Origin: Sunxiuqinia sp965372405
GTDB lineage: Bacteria; Bacteroidota; Bacteroidia; Bacteroidales; Prolixibacteraceae
Direction: 5' to 3'
NCBI GenBank assembly: GCA_965372405.1
Contig: CBDVCE010000016.1
Location: forward strand, 1 to 64,000
DNA: 64,000 nt
Part shown: positions 47,161-56,466 of the stretch, piece after piece
Layout: every line of letters starts with the position of its first letter
Position numbering within the stretch: the stretch's first letter is position 1
Made by a program: the position numbers and the translations under genes
Notes under the pieces: model-generated
Database searches by the model: none
The model's input: only the letters and a program-made list of their open reading frames with translations
What the model was told of the DNA's origin: nothing

Positions 47161-47853
47161 TTAACTTTCAACAGTTGTTTCTGCTTCTTCTGTATTAATA
47201 GAACTATTGTCATCATTCAGGTCAGCAGAATCATCATCTTTTTTATCTAATTTACTGAACAATCTCCAGTAAAAAATAATAATTGAGAGAATACCCATAG
47301 TTATTGCAGAGTCAGCAACATTAAATACTGGCCTGAAAAACAAGAACTGATTTCCACCCACAAATGGAAGCCATTGAGGATACCTCCCAGAGAATAATGG
47401 GAAATAAAACATGTCGACTACCTTACCATGTAATAAAGAAGCATAACCCCCTCCATCAGGGAATAGTTCTGCAACTCTTCCATAGCTGTCACTAAAAATT
47501 AATCCATAAAAAGCACTATCAATTATATTTCCAATTGCTCCGGCAAAAATTAGGGAAATACAAACGATGAAACCCATTGGGACATCATCACGCTTCACTA
47601 ATTTCACCATGTACCATCCAATCCCGATCACTGCAAAAATCCTAAAAATGCTCAGGAAAACTTTACCATATTCTCCGGCAAACTCAATTCCAAAAGCCAT
47701 TCCATTATTTTCAACAAAATGAATTAAGAACCAATCTCCAAGCACCGAGAATTCCTCACCTAAAAACATGTTCGTTTTAATCAGAAATTTTAATATCTGA
47801 TCAATTAACAGAACAATAAACACAATTAAAAATGACTTTTGTAATTTGGACAT
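47161..47853 (-). CDS. lspA: Signal peptidase II (prolipoprotein)
   Basis: An inner-membrane aspartyl protease that removes lipoprotein signal peptides. The 230 residues contain four TM helices, NNGMAFGIE near residue 49, the catalytic Asp region GAIGNIIDSAFYG near 105 and the second catalytic Asp in FNVADSAITMGI near 180. The family is often ~160-170 residues; the extra length is a periplasmic insert and a charged C-terminal tail (DKKDDDSADLNDDN). It is in the conserved lspA-dksA-ileS block on the minus strand. Confidence 0.95.
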   Translation of the reverse strand: MSKLQKSFLIVFIVLLIDQILKFLIKTNMFLGEEFSVLGDWFLIHFVENNGMAFGIEFAGEYGKVFLSIFRIFAVIGIGWYMVKLVKRDDVPMGFIVCISLIFAGAIGNIIDSAFYGLIFSDSYGRVAELFPDGGGYASLLHGKVVDMFYFPLFSGRYPQWLPFVGGNQFLFFRPVFNVADSAITMGILSIIIFYWRLFSKLDKKDDDSADLNDDNSSINTEEAETTVES

Positions 47854-47927
47854 GGTCTAAAAAATTCATAAAAAAATGATTGGAAGTTGATTCTCCCAAT
47901 CATCAGTGTTTATATGAGATTAACTCT

Positions 47928-48302
47928 TTATTGTTGCTTTTTTGCCTCAATACTAAGTGTCGCATGAGGTACCGCACGCAAACGTTCTTTAGAAATCAGT
48001 TTCCCGGTTTCACGACAAATACCATACGTTTTATTTTCTATACGAACAATGGCAGCCTGAAGGTGCTGAATAAACTTTAACTGACGTTGGGCAAGCTTAC
48101 CTGCCTCTTCTTTAGAAAGAGTTGCTGCTCCCTCTTCCAAGACCTTAAATGTGGGCGAAGTGTCCTGTGTATCATTACCATCGCCGAGAGTAATTGAATT
48201 TCTATACATTTCATAATCCTTTTGAGCTTTCTCAAGCTTGCCCATGATTAAATCTCTGAAATCCTCTAACTCAGCATCTGTATATCTATTTTTTTCTGCC
48301 AT
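47928..48302 (-). CDS. DksA/TraR-family zinc-finger-like regulator
   Basis: A 124-residue RNA-polymerase-secondary-channel-type regulator. A coiled-coil N-terminal half is followed by the DksA/TraR finger region (YGICRETGKLISKERLRAVP, about residues 92-111). The finger has lost most Zn ligands (one Cys remains), which is a known variant in Bacteroidota. It lies between ileS and lspA. Confidence 0.9.
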   Translation of the reverse strand: MAEKNRYTDAELEDFRDLIMGKLEKAQKDYEMYRNSITLGDGNDTQDTSPTFKVLEEGAATLSKEEAGKLAQRQLKFIQHLQAAIVRIENKTYGICRETGKLISKERLRAVPHATLSIEAKKQQ

Positions 48303-48425
48303 AGCTCAAAATTTTTAGTTTTTTCCCAAGCGGAATACATCTCTTAGCAAAATACATTCCGACTCTAAATTATAAAAATATTTTGAATTGAAACAGATCA
48401 AAGAACATACCTTCACCTACTTTAT

Positions 48426-51400
48426 TCAGCTTATTTTTTCAAGCTGAATTCTTGCCTCAACATCCTGATCAATTTCAACAATTGCACCGTCACTATCTCC
48501 AAGATTATCCACTAAGGTTAAATCCTCTGCAAGAGTTTGATTACTAATGTAATCTTTAAATTTTTCAACTGCGATATTAAAGAAATCATGACGTTGGATT
48601 TTCAAATTAATACGATCCGTTACTTCAAAATTACTTTCCTTCCGCAGATTCTGAATTTTGTTAATAAATTCTCTGGCAATACCTTCCTGCTTTAATTCTT
48701 TTGAAAGATTAATATCAAGAGCAATGGTAAGGACACCTTCCGATGCAACCAACCATCCTGGTATATCCTCAGTCAATATTTCCACATCACTCATTGCCAA
48801 TTTAACGGTTTGATCGGCAACCTGAAGGCTAAAGACACCCTCTTTCTCAAGCTGACCTATATCTTCCTGACTGAACTGAGCAACAGCTCCGGCTATCTGT
48901 TTCATGATCTTCCCATACTTTGGACCTAAAGACTTGAAGTTTGGTTTGATCTTCTTTTTAATGATCCCGGTGGCATCTGTAATGTACTCCACTTCCTTAA
49001 CGTTCACTTCGGTCAAAATAATACTTTCAACAGCGGAAAATTGCTCTTTGAAATGATTGTTAAGAACTGGAACCATAATTTTAGCCAATGGCTGACGTAC
49101 CTTCAACTTCTCTTTACGACGAAGTCCTAAAATCATAGACGAAGCTTTTTGAGCAATCGCCATTTTCGCTTCAAGATCTTTGTCGATAAAACTTACGTTA
49201 GCAACAGGAAACTCAGCTAAATGCACACTTTGATCTGTTTCTTTACCTGTGATTTTATTCAGATCAGAGAATAACTGATCAGCATAAAATGGTGCAATTG
49301 GAGCAGCAAGTTTAGCCACAGTAACCAAACAGGTATATAAAGTCTGATAAGCAGAAATTTTATCTTTATCATATTCCCCACCCCAGAAGCGTTTACGACT
49401 TAAGCGAACAAACCAGTTACTCAAGTTTTCAGTAACAAATTCAGAAATTGCTCGTCCAGCACGAGTTGGCTCATATGTTTCAAGGCTTTCACCAACTTCT
49501 TTCACCAATGAGTTTAACAACGAGATTACCCATCGATCTAACTCCGGACGCTCTTCAATTGGTATTTCATCCTCTTTATAGTTGAATTCATCAACATTCG
49601 CATAAAGTGAGAAGAAACCGTAAGTATTATAAAGTGTTCCGAAGAATTTACGACGTACCTCATCAATCCCTCCAACATCAAACTTCAGGTTATCCCATGG
49701 CTGTGAATTAGTAAGCATGTACCAACGCAACGGGTCTGAGCCATACTTCTCAATAGTTTCAAATGGGTCAGCAGCATTGCCTAAGCGTTTCGACATTTTA
49801 TTGCCTTTCTTATCCAACACTAAACCATTAGAAATAATATTCTTGAAAGAAACTGACTCATCGATCATTGTTGAGATGGCATGTAGCGTAAAGAACCAAC
49901 CACGAGTCTGATCAACTCCTTCAGCAATAAAATCAGCAGGGAAAACACCCTTACCTTCTGCCGGATTGTATTTTTCTTTATTCTCAAAAGGATAGTGATT
50001 CTGCGCATAAGGCATTGCTCCTGAGTCAAACCAAACATCAATCAGGTCAGGCTCACGAAACATTTTCTCGCCACTGTCACTTACCAAAAAGATGTCATCA
50101 ACATAGGGTCTGTGCAGATCGATGATATCGTAATTTTCTTTTGAAAAGTCACCGTTCTTAAAGCCTTCGAAGATATTTTTATCCATCACTCCAGCCTCAA
50201 CGGCTTTTTCAATCTCGGTCATCAAATCTTCCACAGATCCAATACATTTTGTTACTGAACCGTCCTCGGTTCTCCAAATTGGAAGCGGTGTTCCCCAGAA
50301 ACGTGAGCGGCTTAAGTTCCAGTCAACCAAATTCTCTAACCAATTTCCAAAACGACCAGTTCCTGTTGATTGTGGTTTCCAATTGATGGTTTTATTTAAG
50401 GCAAGTAACTTATCTTTTACAGCAGTTGTTTTCACAAACCAGCTATCCAATGGATAATAAAGAACAGGTTTGTCTGTGCGCCAGCAATGCGGATAACTAT
50501 GAACATGCTTCTCAACCTTGAAAGCTTTGTTCTCTTTTTTAAGCATCACCGCAATATCAATATCAATTGTAGTATCTTTTTCTGTCAGTGAGTCGTCGTA
50601 TTCATTCTTTACATAGCGACCAACAAAATCAGCGTAAGTTTCCTGATTTACGTTGCTAGCCACAAAGTCAGTATCCATTTTCTCAATTCTGAAAAAACGA
50701 CCAGCCTTATCAACCAATGGCTGTGGCTTTCCTTCATTATCAGTCACCAACAATGGAACAATTCCATTTTGTTTCGCTACACGGTCATCGTCAGCACCAA
50801 AAGTAGGTGCAATATGAACAATACCTGTACCATCCGCAGTGGTTACAAAATCTCCAGTAATTACACGAAAAGCATCTCCATCAGGCTTCACCCAATTGAT
50901 TAGCTGTTCATAATTCACACCAGCCAATTCTGCTCCGGTATATTCTTTAGTTACCTCGAAAGGAATCTTTTTGTCACCTGCTTTGTATTCATCCAAAGAA
51001 AGCTCAGCATTTTTAGGATTGAAATGCGTATTCAATAAATCTTTTGCCAGAATTACTGTTGCGGGATCACCAGTATATGGATTAAATGTGCGAACCTTTA
51101 CGTATTTAATTTTTGGTCCAACACAAAGTGCTGTGTTTGATGGTAATGTCCATGGAGTAGTTGTCCAGGCCATGAAATATAAAGGAGAATCAACACCTTC
51201 ATACAAAAAATCAGATTTCTTATCACGGATAACGGAGAACTGGGCAATTGCAGTGGTGTCTTTCACATCACGGTAACAACCAGGCTGATTCAACTCATGT
51301 GAGCTCAAACCGGTTCCAGCAGCAGGTGAATAGGGCTGAATCGTGTATCCTTTATAAAGTAAATTTTTATCGAAAAGTTGCTTTAATAACCACCAAACCG

Positions 51401-51878
51401 TTTCAATATAACGATTATCAAAAGTGACATATGGATCATCCATATTCACCCAATAACCCATTTGGCGAGTTAGCTCTTCCCACTCTTTCGTATATTTCAT
51501 CACCTCTCGGCGACAAGCAGAATTGTATTCTTCAACGGTGATTTTAGAGCCAATATCTTCTTTGGTAATTCCAAGCGATTTCTCAACACTCAATTCAACC
51601 GGAAGCCCATGAGTATCCCATCCAGCCTTACGGTGAACACGAAAACCCTTCATGGTTTTGTATCGGCAGAAAGTATCTTTGATGGCACGTGCCATTACGT
51701 GGTGAATACCAGGCATACCGTTAGCCGAAGGTGGTCCTTCATAAAAAACAAAGGTTGGATTACCTTCACGAGTTGAGATGCTTTTGTGAAAAGTATCATC
51801 ATCTTCCCATTTCTTCAACACTTCCTTATTGATCTGCGAAAGATCTAATTGCTTGTATTCGCGGAATTTAGCGCTCAT
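48426..51878 (-). CDS. ileS: Isoleucyl-tRNA synthetase
   Basis: Charges tRNA-Ile with isoleucine. The 1150-residue protein is the long class I form: a HIGH-type motif in PPSANGMPGIHH near residues 49-60, the CP1 editing domain (about 220-430), the KMSKS variant KMSKRLGN near residue 695, an anticodon-binding domain and a C-terminal extension. A -7 box at 51914-51921 precedes it. It is followed by dksA and lspA, the usual order in this phylum. Confidence 0.97.
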   Translation of the reverse strand: MSAKFREYKQLDLSQINKEVLKKWEDDDTFHKSISTREGNPTFVFYEGPPSANGMPGIHHVMARAIKDTFCRYKTMKGFRVHRKAGWDTHGLPVELSVEKSLGITKEDIGSKITVEEYNSACRREVMKYTKEWEELTRQMGYWVNMDDPYVTFDNRYIETVWWLLKQLFDKNLLYKGYTIQPYSPAAGTGLSSHELNQPGCYRDVKDTTAIAQFSVIRDKKSDFLYEGVDSPLYFMAWTTTPWTLPSNTALCVGPKIKYVKVRTFNPYTGDPATVILAKDLLNTHFNPKNAELSLDEYKAGDKKIPFEVTKEYTGAELAGVNYEQLINWVKPDGDAFRVITGDFVTTADGTGIVHIAPTFGADDDRVAKQNGIVPLLVTDNEGKPQPLVDKAGRFFRIEKMDTDFVASNVNQETYADFVGRYVKNEYDDSLTEKDTTIDIDIAVMLKKENKAFKVEKHVHSYPHCWRTDKPVLYYPLDSWFVKTTAVKDKLLALNKTINWKPQSTGTGRFGNWLENLVDWNLSRSRFWGTPLPIWRTEDGSVTKCIGSVEDLMTEIEKAVEAGVMDKNIFEGFKNGDFSKENYDIIDLHRPYVDDIFLVSDSGEKMFREPDLIDVWFDSGAMPYAQNHYPFENKEKYNPAEGKGVFPADFIAEGVDQTRGWFFTLHAISTMIDESVSFKNIISNGLVLDKKGNKMSKRLGNAADPFETIEKYGSDPLRWYMLTNSQPWDNLKFDVGGIDEVRRKFFGTLYNTYGFFSLYANVDEFNYKEDEIPIEERPELDRWVISLLNSLVKEVGESLETYEPTRAGRAISEFVTENLSNWFVRLSRKRFWGGEYDKDKISAYQTLYTCLVTVAKLAAPIAPFYADQLFSDLNKITGKETDQSVHLAEFPVANVSFIDKDLEAKMAIAQKASSMILGLRRKEKLKVRQPLAKIMVPVLNNHFKEQFSAVESIILTEVNVKEVEYITDATGIIKKKIKPNFKSLGPKYGKIMKQIAGAVAQFSQEDIGQLEKEGVFSLQVADQTVKLAMSDVEILTEDIPGWLVASEGVLTIALDINLSKELKQEGIAREFINKIQNLRKESNFEVTDRINLKIQRHDFFNIAVEKFKDYISNQTLAEDLTLVDNLGDSDGAIVEIDQDVEARIQLEKIS

Positions 51879-51913
51879 TAAAATCCTCTTTTGACGTATT
51901 TTCTAAAAAGCTA

Positions 51914-51921
51914 CAAATATA
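51914..51921 (-). promoter_or_regulatory. -7 box before ileS
   Basis: The minus strand reads TATATTTG (TAnnTTTG) 36 bp before the ileS start. Confidence 0.35.
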
Positions 51922-52021
51922 GAAATTTTTTAGGTTGAATTTGAAAGGATTTCAGAATAGGAAAAAGCTTCCTGAAATTATTTTTTTATCACCTGAAAAT
52001 TGCAAGTACAGTTCAAGTAAT

Positions 52022-52094
52022 TGACCCCTAAATCCCCTTTCTGAAGGGGACTTTAAGTCTTCCGGCAGCTGCCGGAGAGGTTTGGAGGGGTAAA
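52022..52094. repeat. Composite palindromic intergenic repeat
   Basis: Outer arms (ACCCCTAAA and TTTGGAGGGGT, 52024-52091) enclose two hairpins: CCCCTTTCTGAAGGGG and the 16-bp perfect palindrome TCCGGCAGCTGCCGGA (52061-52076). The latter also occurs at 1673, 1974 and 2508. It could fold as a three-way junction. It lies between ileS and the Gfo/Idh gene. Confidence 0.7.
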
Positions 52095-52171
52095 GCAAGC
52101 TTGAGCTTTCAAATTGAAAGTCAAATTCTATGAAAATGTAATATAGTTTGTTGTTTGTATAGACGTTAATT

Positions 52172-53536
52172 CTAGCCTTTTACTTTACCTGCATCGGCAG
52201 CTTCACCAGCAATAGGCACAGTTGCTTTATCAACTATACCAACATCACCCATAACGTAAGTATCAGGCCCTAGTTTTATATCTGAGTTCATCATTTCATC
52301 CCAGGTAACTTCTTTCCCAGTGTATGCTGAAATACGTCCCATAATTGCACACATGTTACTCGTTGCAATTTGTTCAGCTTCATTTACATGAATATTCTGG
52401 CGAATACAAGTAACCAAATCAATATGCTCTTGCACATAAGGACTAATTTTCACATTACGCTCTGGCTGTCCATTTTCATCCAATGGATAAGGATATTTGA
52501 ATTTCTCAACACCTGCAGCATCCCAAATGGTATTTTTACAGTTTGTTGAGCCATTTGATCCCATTACAAATTCAGAAACATTGTTTACACAACCATTAAT
52601 CTGACGACACATACTATGCGTGTGCATCTTATCCTCATACATAAAGTCAATACTGAAGTTATCGAACTGATCACCGGTTACACGACGTTGACGAGAACCA
52701 AACCCAACCGCTTTCACAGGATGTTTCCCTGAGAACCAGTTGATCACATCGATATTGTGTACATGCTGCTCAACGATATGGTCACCTGAAAGCCATGTCC
52801 AGTTTACCCAGTCGCGGATCATGTACTCCATTTCACTCCACTCAGCATTTGGATTACGATGCCAAAGCTTACCACCGTTCCAATAGCAGTTTGCACTTAC
52901 AACATCACCAATTGATCCGTTGGCAACTTGTTTGTAAACTTCAATATAATCGCGCTGATGACGACGTTGTGTTCCAGCAACGATTTTCAATCCAAGGCTA
53001 TCTGCTTTTTTAGCTGAAGCCATTACCTGACGAAGACCAACTGGGTCAACAGCAACAGGCTTTTCCATGAAAACATGCTTGCGAGCTTGAACTGCAGCTT
53101 CAAAATGTATAGGGCGAAAATGAGGAGGAGTAGCTAAAATAACAACATCCACTCCAGAGTCTAGTACTTTTTCGTAAGCATCAAAACCTACAAATACATT
53201 TTCATCAGGTACTTCTTGTCCTGCCTGTTTTTTTATTTTTTTAACACAATCATCAATACGATCTTGGAATACGTCACCCAACGCATGAATTACCAGATTG
53301 GGACCGGCAGCTAAATGATTAAGTGCAGCACCTGAACCACGTCCACCACAACCAATAACACCTAATTTCAAAGGTTTACCATCAGGAGCCTGATCGAGTA
53401 ATGGAGGAAGATTTAATTCTACAGCTTGTTTCTTTTCAGAGCAAGATACTAACGCATTAGCTCCAATAATACCTACTGCACTAACAGCAGCAGCATTCGA
53501 AAGAAAGCGTCTTCTTGAAAAATTTTGTTCACTCAT
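52172..53536 (-). CDS. Tat-exported Gfo/Idh/MocA oxidoreductase
   Basis: A 454-residue oxidoreductase-family protein. The N-terminus has a Tat motif (FSRRRFLS) and a lipobox LVSC, so it is exported and probably lipidated. The Rossmann motif LGVIGCGGRGSG near residue 58, the EKP motif (VFMEKPVAV) and HNIDVINWFSG are intact. It lies 22 bp downstream of the tetraheme cytochrome-SUMF1 fusion on the same strand, so the two are almost certainly co-transcribed. That pairing suggests that this enzyme exchanges electrons with the respiratory chain (inference). Confidence 0.93.
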   Translation of the reverse strand: MSEQNFSRRRFLSNAAAVSAVGIIGANALVSCSEKKQAVELNLPPLLDQAPDGKPLKLGVIGCGGRGSGAALNHLAAGPNLVIHALGDVFQDRIDDCVKKIKKQAGQEVPDENVFVGFDAYEKVLDSGVDVVILATPPHFRPIHFEAAVQARKHVFMEKPVAVDPVGLRQVMASAKKADSLGLKIVAGTQRRHQRDYIEVYKQVANGSIGDVVSANCYWNGGKLWHRNPNAEWSEMEYMIRDWVNWTWLSGDHIVEQHVHNIDVINWFSGKHPVKAVGFGSRQRRVTGDQFDNFSIDFMYEDKMHTHSMCRQINGCVNNVSEFVMGSNGSTNCKNTIWDAAGVEKFKYPYPLDENGQPERNVKISPYVQEHIDLVTCIRQNIHVNEAEQIATSNMCAIMGRISAYTGKEVTWDEMMNSDIKLGPDTYVMGDVGIVDKATVPIAGEAADAGKVKG

Positions 53537-53558
53537 GTTTATAGATTTAGTTAATTAG

Positions 53559-55091
53559 TTATTGTTTTCCAGTTTTTTCATCAAACTCACATACCACACG
53601 GAAGCCAACCATGTTGACATCTGAATACCACCAAATACTTTTTGGCATTTGAGGGTCAGTTTTCATCCATGCTTTTGTTTTTGTAGGTTCACGAAATGCA
53701 CTTCGCACATCTTCAGGAATACTTTTAAATGAACCTCCACGAACAACATGCTCCGTACCACTTGCAGGCCCTTTCGGATCTACAACACCATCATTCAGAT
53801 TTTTATATGCATCAGCCGCATACCAGTCCAGGCAGAACTCAGCAGCATTTCCAAGCATATTTTTCAACCCAAATGCATTTGCACGAACAGCATCCGGAGT
53901 TTGTGTTTTCGCCATACTGTTTGACTCATAAACAACGAAGGAATTGATATTTGTTGTATCAGCGCCAAATAGTTTATTCCAGAATCTATCTTGTGAATAA
54001 TCTTTAGGTTCACCTTCAAAAAAGTAAGGGGTTTCAGAACCTGCACGACAAGCATATTCCCACTCTGCCTCGGTTGGAAGGCGATAGGTTTTGCCTGTTA
54101 CCTGCGACAACCAACGGCAATAGGTTTCAGCAGCATTGTAGCTCATTGTAATTGCCGGACGTTTGCCCAATCCCCAGTTTTGGTCTGGCTGACCATATGG
54201 AGGTGTTGGCCCTGAAATAGCATCAACCTCATCTTCCGTTCTACTTCCTTCGGTATCTGTACTTCTTCCTTCAGCTCCTGTTTGCCCATAAAACGCAAGA
54301 AATTCATCCCAGGTAACTTCAACCTGGCTCATAAAGAAAGCACTAAGCTTCACTTCTTTTTGTGGCCCTTCATTTTCTTTACGGGACGATTCCGTTTCAG
54401 GACTTCCGATTTTGAATGATCCACCAGGTACAGCAATCATCTCAAATGAAACAGTTGTATGAGGAATTTTTTCAGTAAAATTATCGTGATTAGCAACAAT
54501 AGTTGGCTCAGCGTAAACTTCCAGATTCTCATCATCACCTTTTCCAAAATCCATATTGCTCTCATGAGAAGCGTTCGGATCAAAGTGCCCAACATGCAAG
54601 TGACAATTGATGCAACGAAGCTCTTCTTCATTTTGGGAATAGTACAAGTGTGCATCCTGTCCTTCAGGAGACAAAGTCAACGGAAATAAATTTACATGAC
54701 ACTTAACACAAGAAGCTTTAAAAGTATGATGGTGAGCCTGCTCAAGTGTAGATTTGGCTTCCCAATTAAAACTTTCGTGATCTTTAAATAAATAGCCATA
54801 AGCATCTCTTGTTCCGGTTTTAATTTTTTCAATTAAATAACCTTCACCCTTTGGAGGCAAGTGACAATCAACGCAATTCACATGAATTCCATGTCGGTTA
54901 TCGTGATGTGGAGATAATTTCCATGAATCAAAAACATGAGGATGTACGTGACACGACTCACAAAATTCATTTGTAGAAGTATATTCAACCGATTTGTTGA
55001 ATCCAATCAGAACAAGCACTCCAAAAGTAAAGCCAATAAATAACACAAGTAAAATTCGCTTTTGGAGAAACTTCATCAATTTGTTAGGCAT
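53559..55091 (-). CDS. NapC/NrfH-like tetraheme cytochrome fused to a SUMF1 domain
   Basis: A 510-residue fusion. A TM anchor (12-31) is followed by four CxxCH haem motifs (44-48, 73-77, 128-132, 160-164) in a NapC/NrfH-like arrangement with the ESCH..PH and VNCVDCHLP blocks. After a linker comes a SUMF1/FGE-fold domain (about 212-505; MIAVPGGSFKIGS, RLPTEAEWEYA, GNAAEFCLDWY, VRGGSF, GFRVV). The catalytic Cys pair of formylglycine-generating enzymes, expected just after GGSF, is absent (GGSFKSIPEDVRS). NapC-family proteins take electrons from menaquinol. The SUMF1 domain may bind a substrate or partner, not make formylglycine. It is first in an operon with a Gfo/Idh gene. Confidence 0.9.
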   Translation of the reverse strand: MPNKLMKFLQKRILLVLFIGFTFGVLVLIGFNKSVEYTSTNEFCESCHVHPHVFDSWKLSPHHDNRHGIHVNCVDCHLPPKGEGYLIEKIKTGTRDAYGYLFKDHESFNWEAKSTLEQAHHHTFKASCVKCHVNLFPLTLSPEGQDAHLYYSQNEEELRCINCHLHVGHFDPNASHESNMDFGKGDDENLEVYAEPTIVANHDNFTEKIPHTTVSFEMIAVPGGSFKIGSPETESSRKENEGPQKEVKLSAFFMSQVEVTWDEFLAFYGQTGAEGRSTDTEGSRTEDEVDAISGPTPPYGQPDQNWGLGKRPAITMSYNAAETYCRWLSQVTGKTYRLPTEAEWEYACRAGSETPYFFEGEPKDYSQDRFWNKLFGADTTNINSFVVYESNSMAKTQTPDAVRANAFGLKNMLGNAAEFCLDWYAADAYKNLNDGVVDPKGPASGTEHVVRGGSFKSIPEDVRSAFREPTKTKAWMKTDPQMPKSIWWYSDVNMVGFRVVCEFDEKTGKQ

Positions 55092-55422
55092 AATAGAGTT
55101 AAGTTGGTTTAGTTATTTTTCAAGCGATTACAAATGTAATAATTTCAATGTAGAATGATAAATTAGAGATTAGAAAAATGAAAAAAGACCGATGGGAAGG
55201 CAACCATTTGGGAATAAAATCATTACATGGAAAAGGGAAAATAGAATCATCCGAAATATTGAAAAACTAACTTAAATAGAACTTGACTGCCTCAATTAAT
55301 CATTGTTTGAACTAATTACATCACAAGCCTACTCAACAAATATTAATTGTAAATTATCTAGCCATTACAAGGCTGTTAATTTTTGGTTAAGTATAGATTA
55401 CTATCTGCCAGGATAATTCAGT
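55092..55422. other. Gene-free stretch between the men operon and the cytochrome fusion
   Basis: About 330 bp, AT-rich, with no ORF or repeat that I can support. It should hold the end of the men transcript and the promoter of the cytochrome-SUMF1 gene; a TACATTTG -7 box lies on the minus strand at 55131-55138. Confidence 0.4.
55131..55138 (-). promoter_or_regulatory. -7 box before the cytochrome-SUMF1 operon
   Basis: The minus strand reads TACATTTG, a TAnnTTTG match 40 bp before the start codon. No clear -33 element was found. Confidence 0.4.
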
Positions 55423-56466
55423 CTAAAACAAGCGTCGGATTAGTTTCCCATTTTCAGTCCGTTTCAATTTCTCCTGAAAAACAATCTTTCTGGGACATTC
55501 GTATCTCAATAAGATTTTTTGACAAACATGTTCTAATTGCTCAAGCATGATGAAACTTTCAGTCCCCTCAATCATCAGAATAATTTGTTCCCCAAGGGTT
55601 TCATCTGGCAATGAGGAGATATAAAAGGGAAGTTTTATGTGTGGTTCCAATTTCTTTTCAATTTCTTCAGGTGAATACTTTATCCCTCCTGAAATAATGA
55701 CATGATCTGACCTGCCTCGAATTCGAAAAGTATGTTCATCCTTTAACTCTGCAATATCTGTTGTTTGAAGAAATGATTGATCCAGCCCGGGCATATAAAT
55801 TTGCAAACAATCATTCTCAGATTTGTCAACCTTAATATTTTCAAGACAGTGATAAAACTTATCAGCATCGTCGCCATTGATTTTTCGAAGAGCAATGTGG
55901 GTGGCAGTTTCAGTCATTCCGTAACTGGAGTAACATTGCGTTGGAATAGATTGAAGTTTTTGTTCGAGTGCGTGTGGAATTGCTGAGCCTCCAATTAGAA
56001 TAAGTTTCGGGTTGCGAGTTTCGGGTTGCGAGCTAATCAATTTCATCATCTGAGTTGGAACCAAAGCTGCAAATTCGAACTTTTCATTTTTCAGGAATGA
56101 AAAGTCGGAGGCAGGATCAACAACTTTCACATCAAGTTTACCAATAAGAGCTCGAACGGTCATTAATTTTCCAGCAATAAATCTGGAAGGAAGACAGTGC
56201 AGCACGCGATCATCTTCTTCTAAATTGAAAAAATCTAAGGTTCGCTTGGCACTTGCTGCAACAAATTCTTTTTTCAACTTAATGGTTTGAGGAGTACCCG
56301 TACTACCAGAAGTTTTTGTTTCAACAAAGCCTGACTGGCTGTACCATTCTCTTAAAAAATCAAACCACTCCCTCTCCCATTCAAATTCAAAATCAGTTTT
56401 CTTAAGCAATTCTTGAACATCAGTTAATTGACCATTTAGCTTGATATGTTTTGGGAATAGTTCCAT
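55423..56466 (-). CDS. menE: o-Succinylbenzoate-CoA ligase
   Basis: An acyl-adenylating enzyme that makes OSB-CoA in menaquinone biosynthesis. The 347-residue length is short, as usual for this phylum. It shows the ATP-binding TSGSTGTPQTIKLKK motif (near residue 57), YGMTETATHIAL near 185, and the C-terminal domain GRSDHVIISGGIKYSPEEIE. It is the last gene of the men operon, directly after menC. Confidence 0.92.
   Translation of the reverse strand: MELFPKHIKLNGQLTDVQELLKKTDFEFEWEREWFDFLREWYSQSGFVETKTSGSTGTPQTIKLKKEFVAASAKRTLDFFNLEEDDRVLHCLPSRFIAGKLMTVRALIGKLDVKVVDPASDFSFLKNEKFEFAALVPTQMMKLISSQPETRNPKLILIGGSAIPHALEQKLQSIPTQCYSSYGMTETATHIALRKINGDDADKFYHCLENIKVDKSENDCLQIYMPGLDQSFLQTTDIAELKDEHTFRIRGRSDHVIISGGIKYSPEEIEKKLEPHIKLPFYISSLPDETLGEQIILMIEGTESFIMLEQLEHVCQKILLRYECPRKIVFQEKLKRTENGKLIRRLF

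Noticed and set aside
53559..55091. Formylglycine-generating enzyme for the sulfatase at 44986
   Set aside because: The SUMF1 domain lacks the catalytic Cys pair after GGSF, and the gene is not near the sulfatase.
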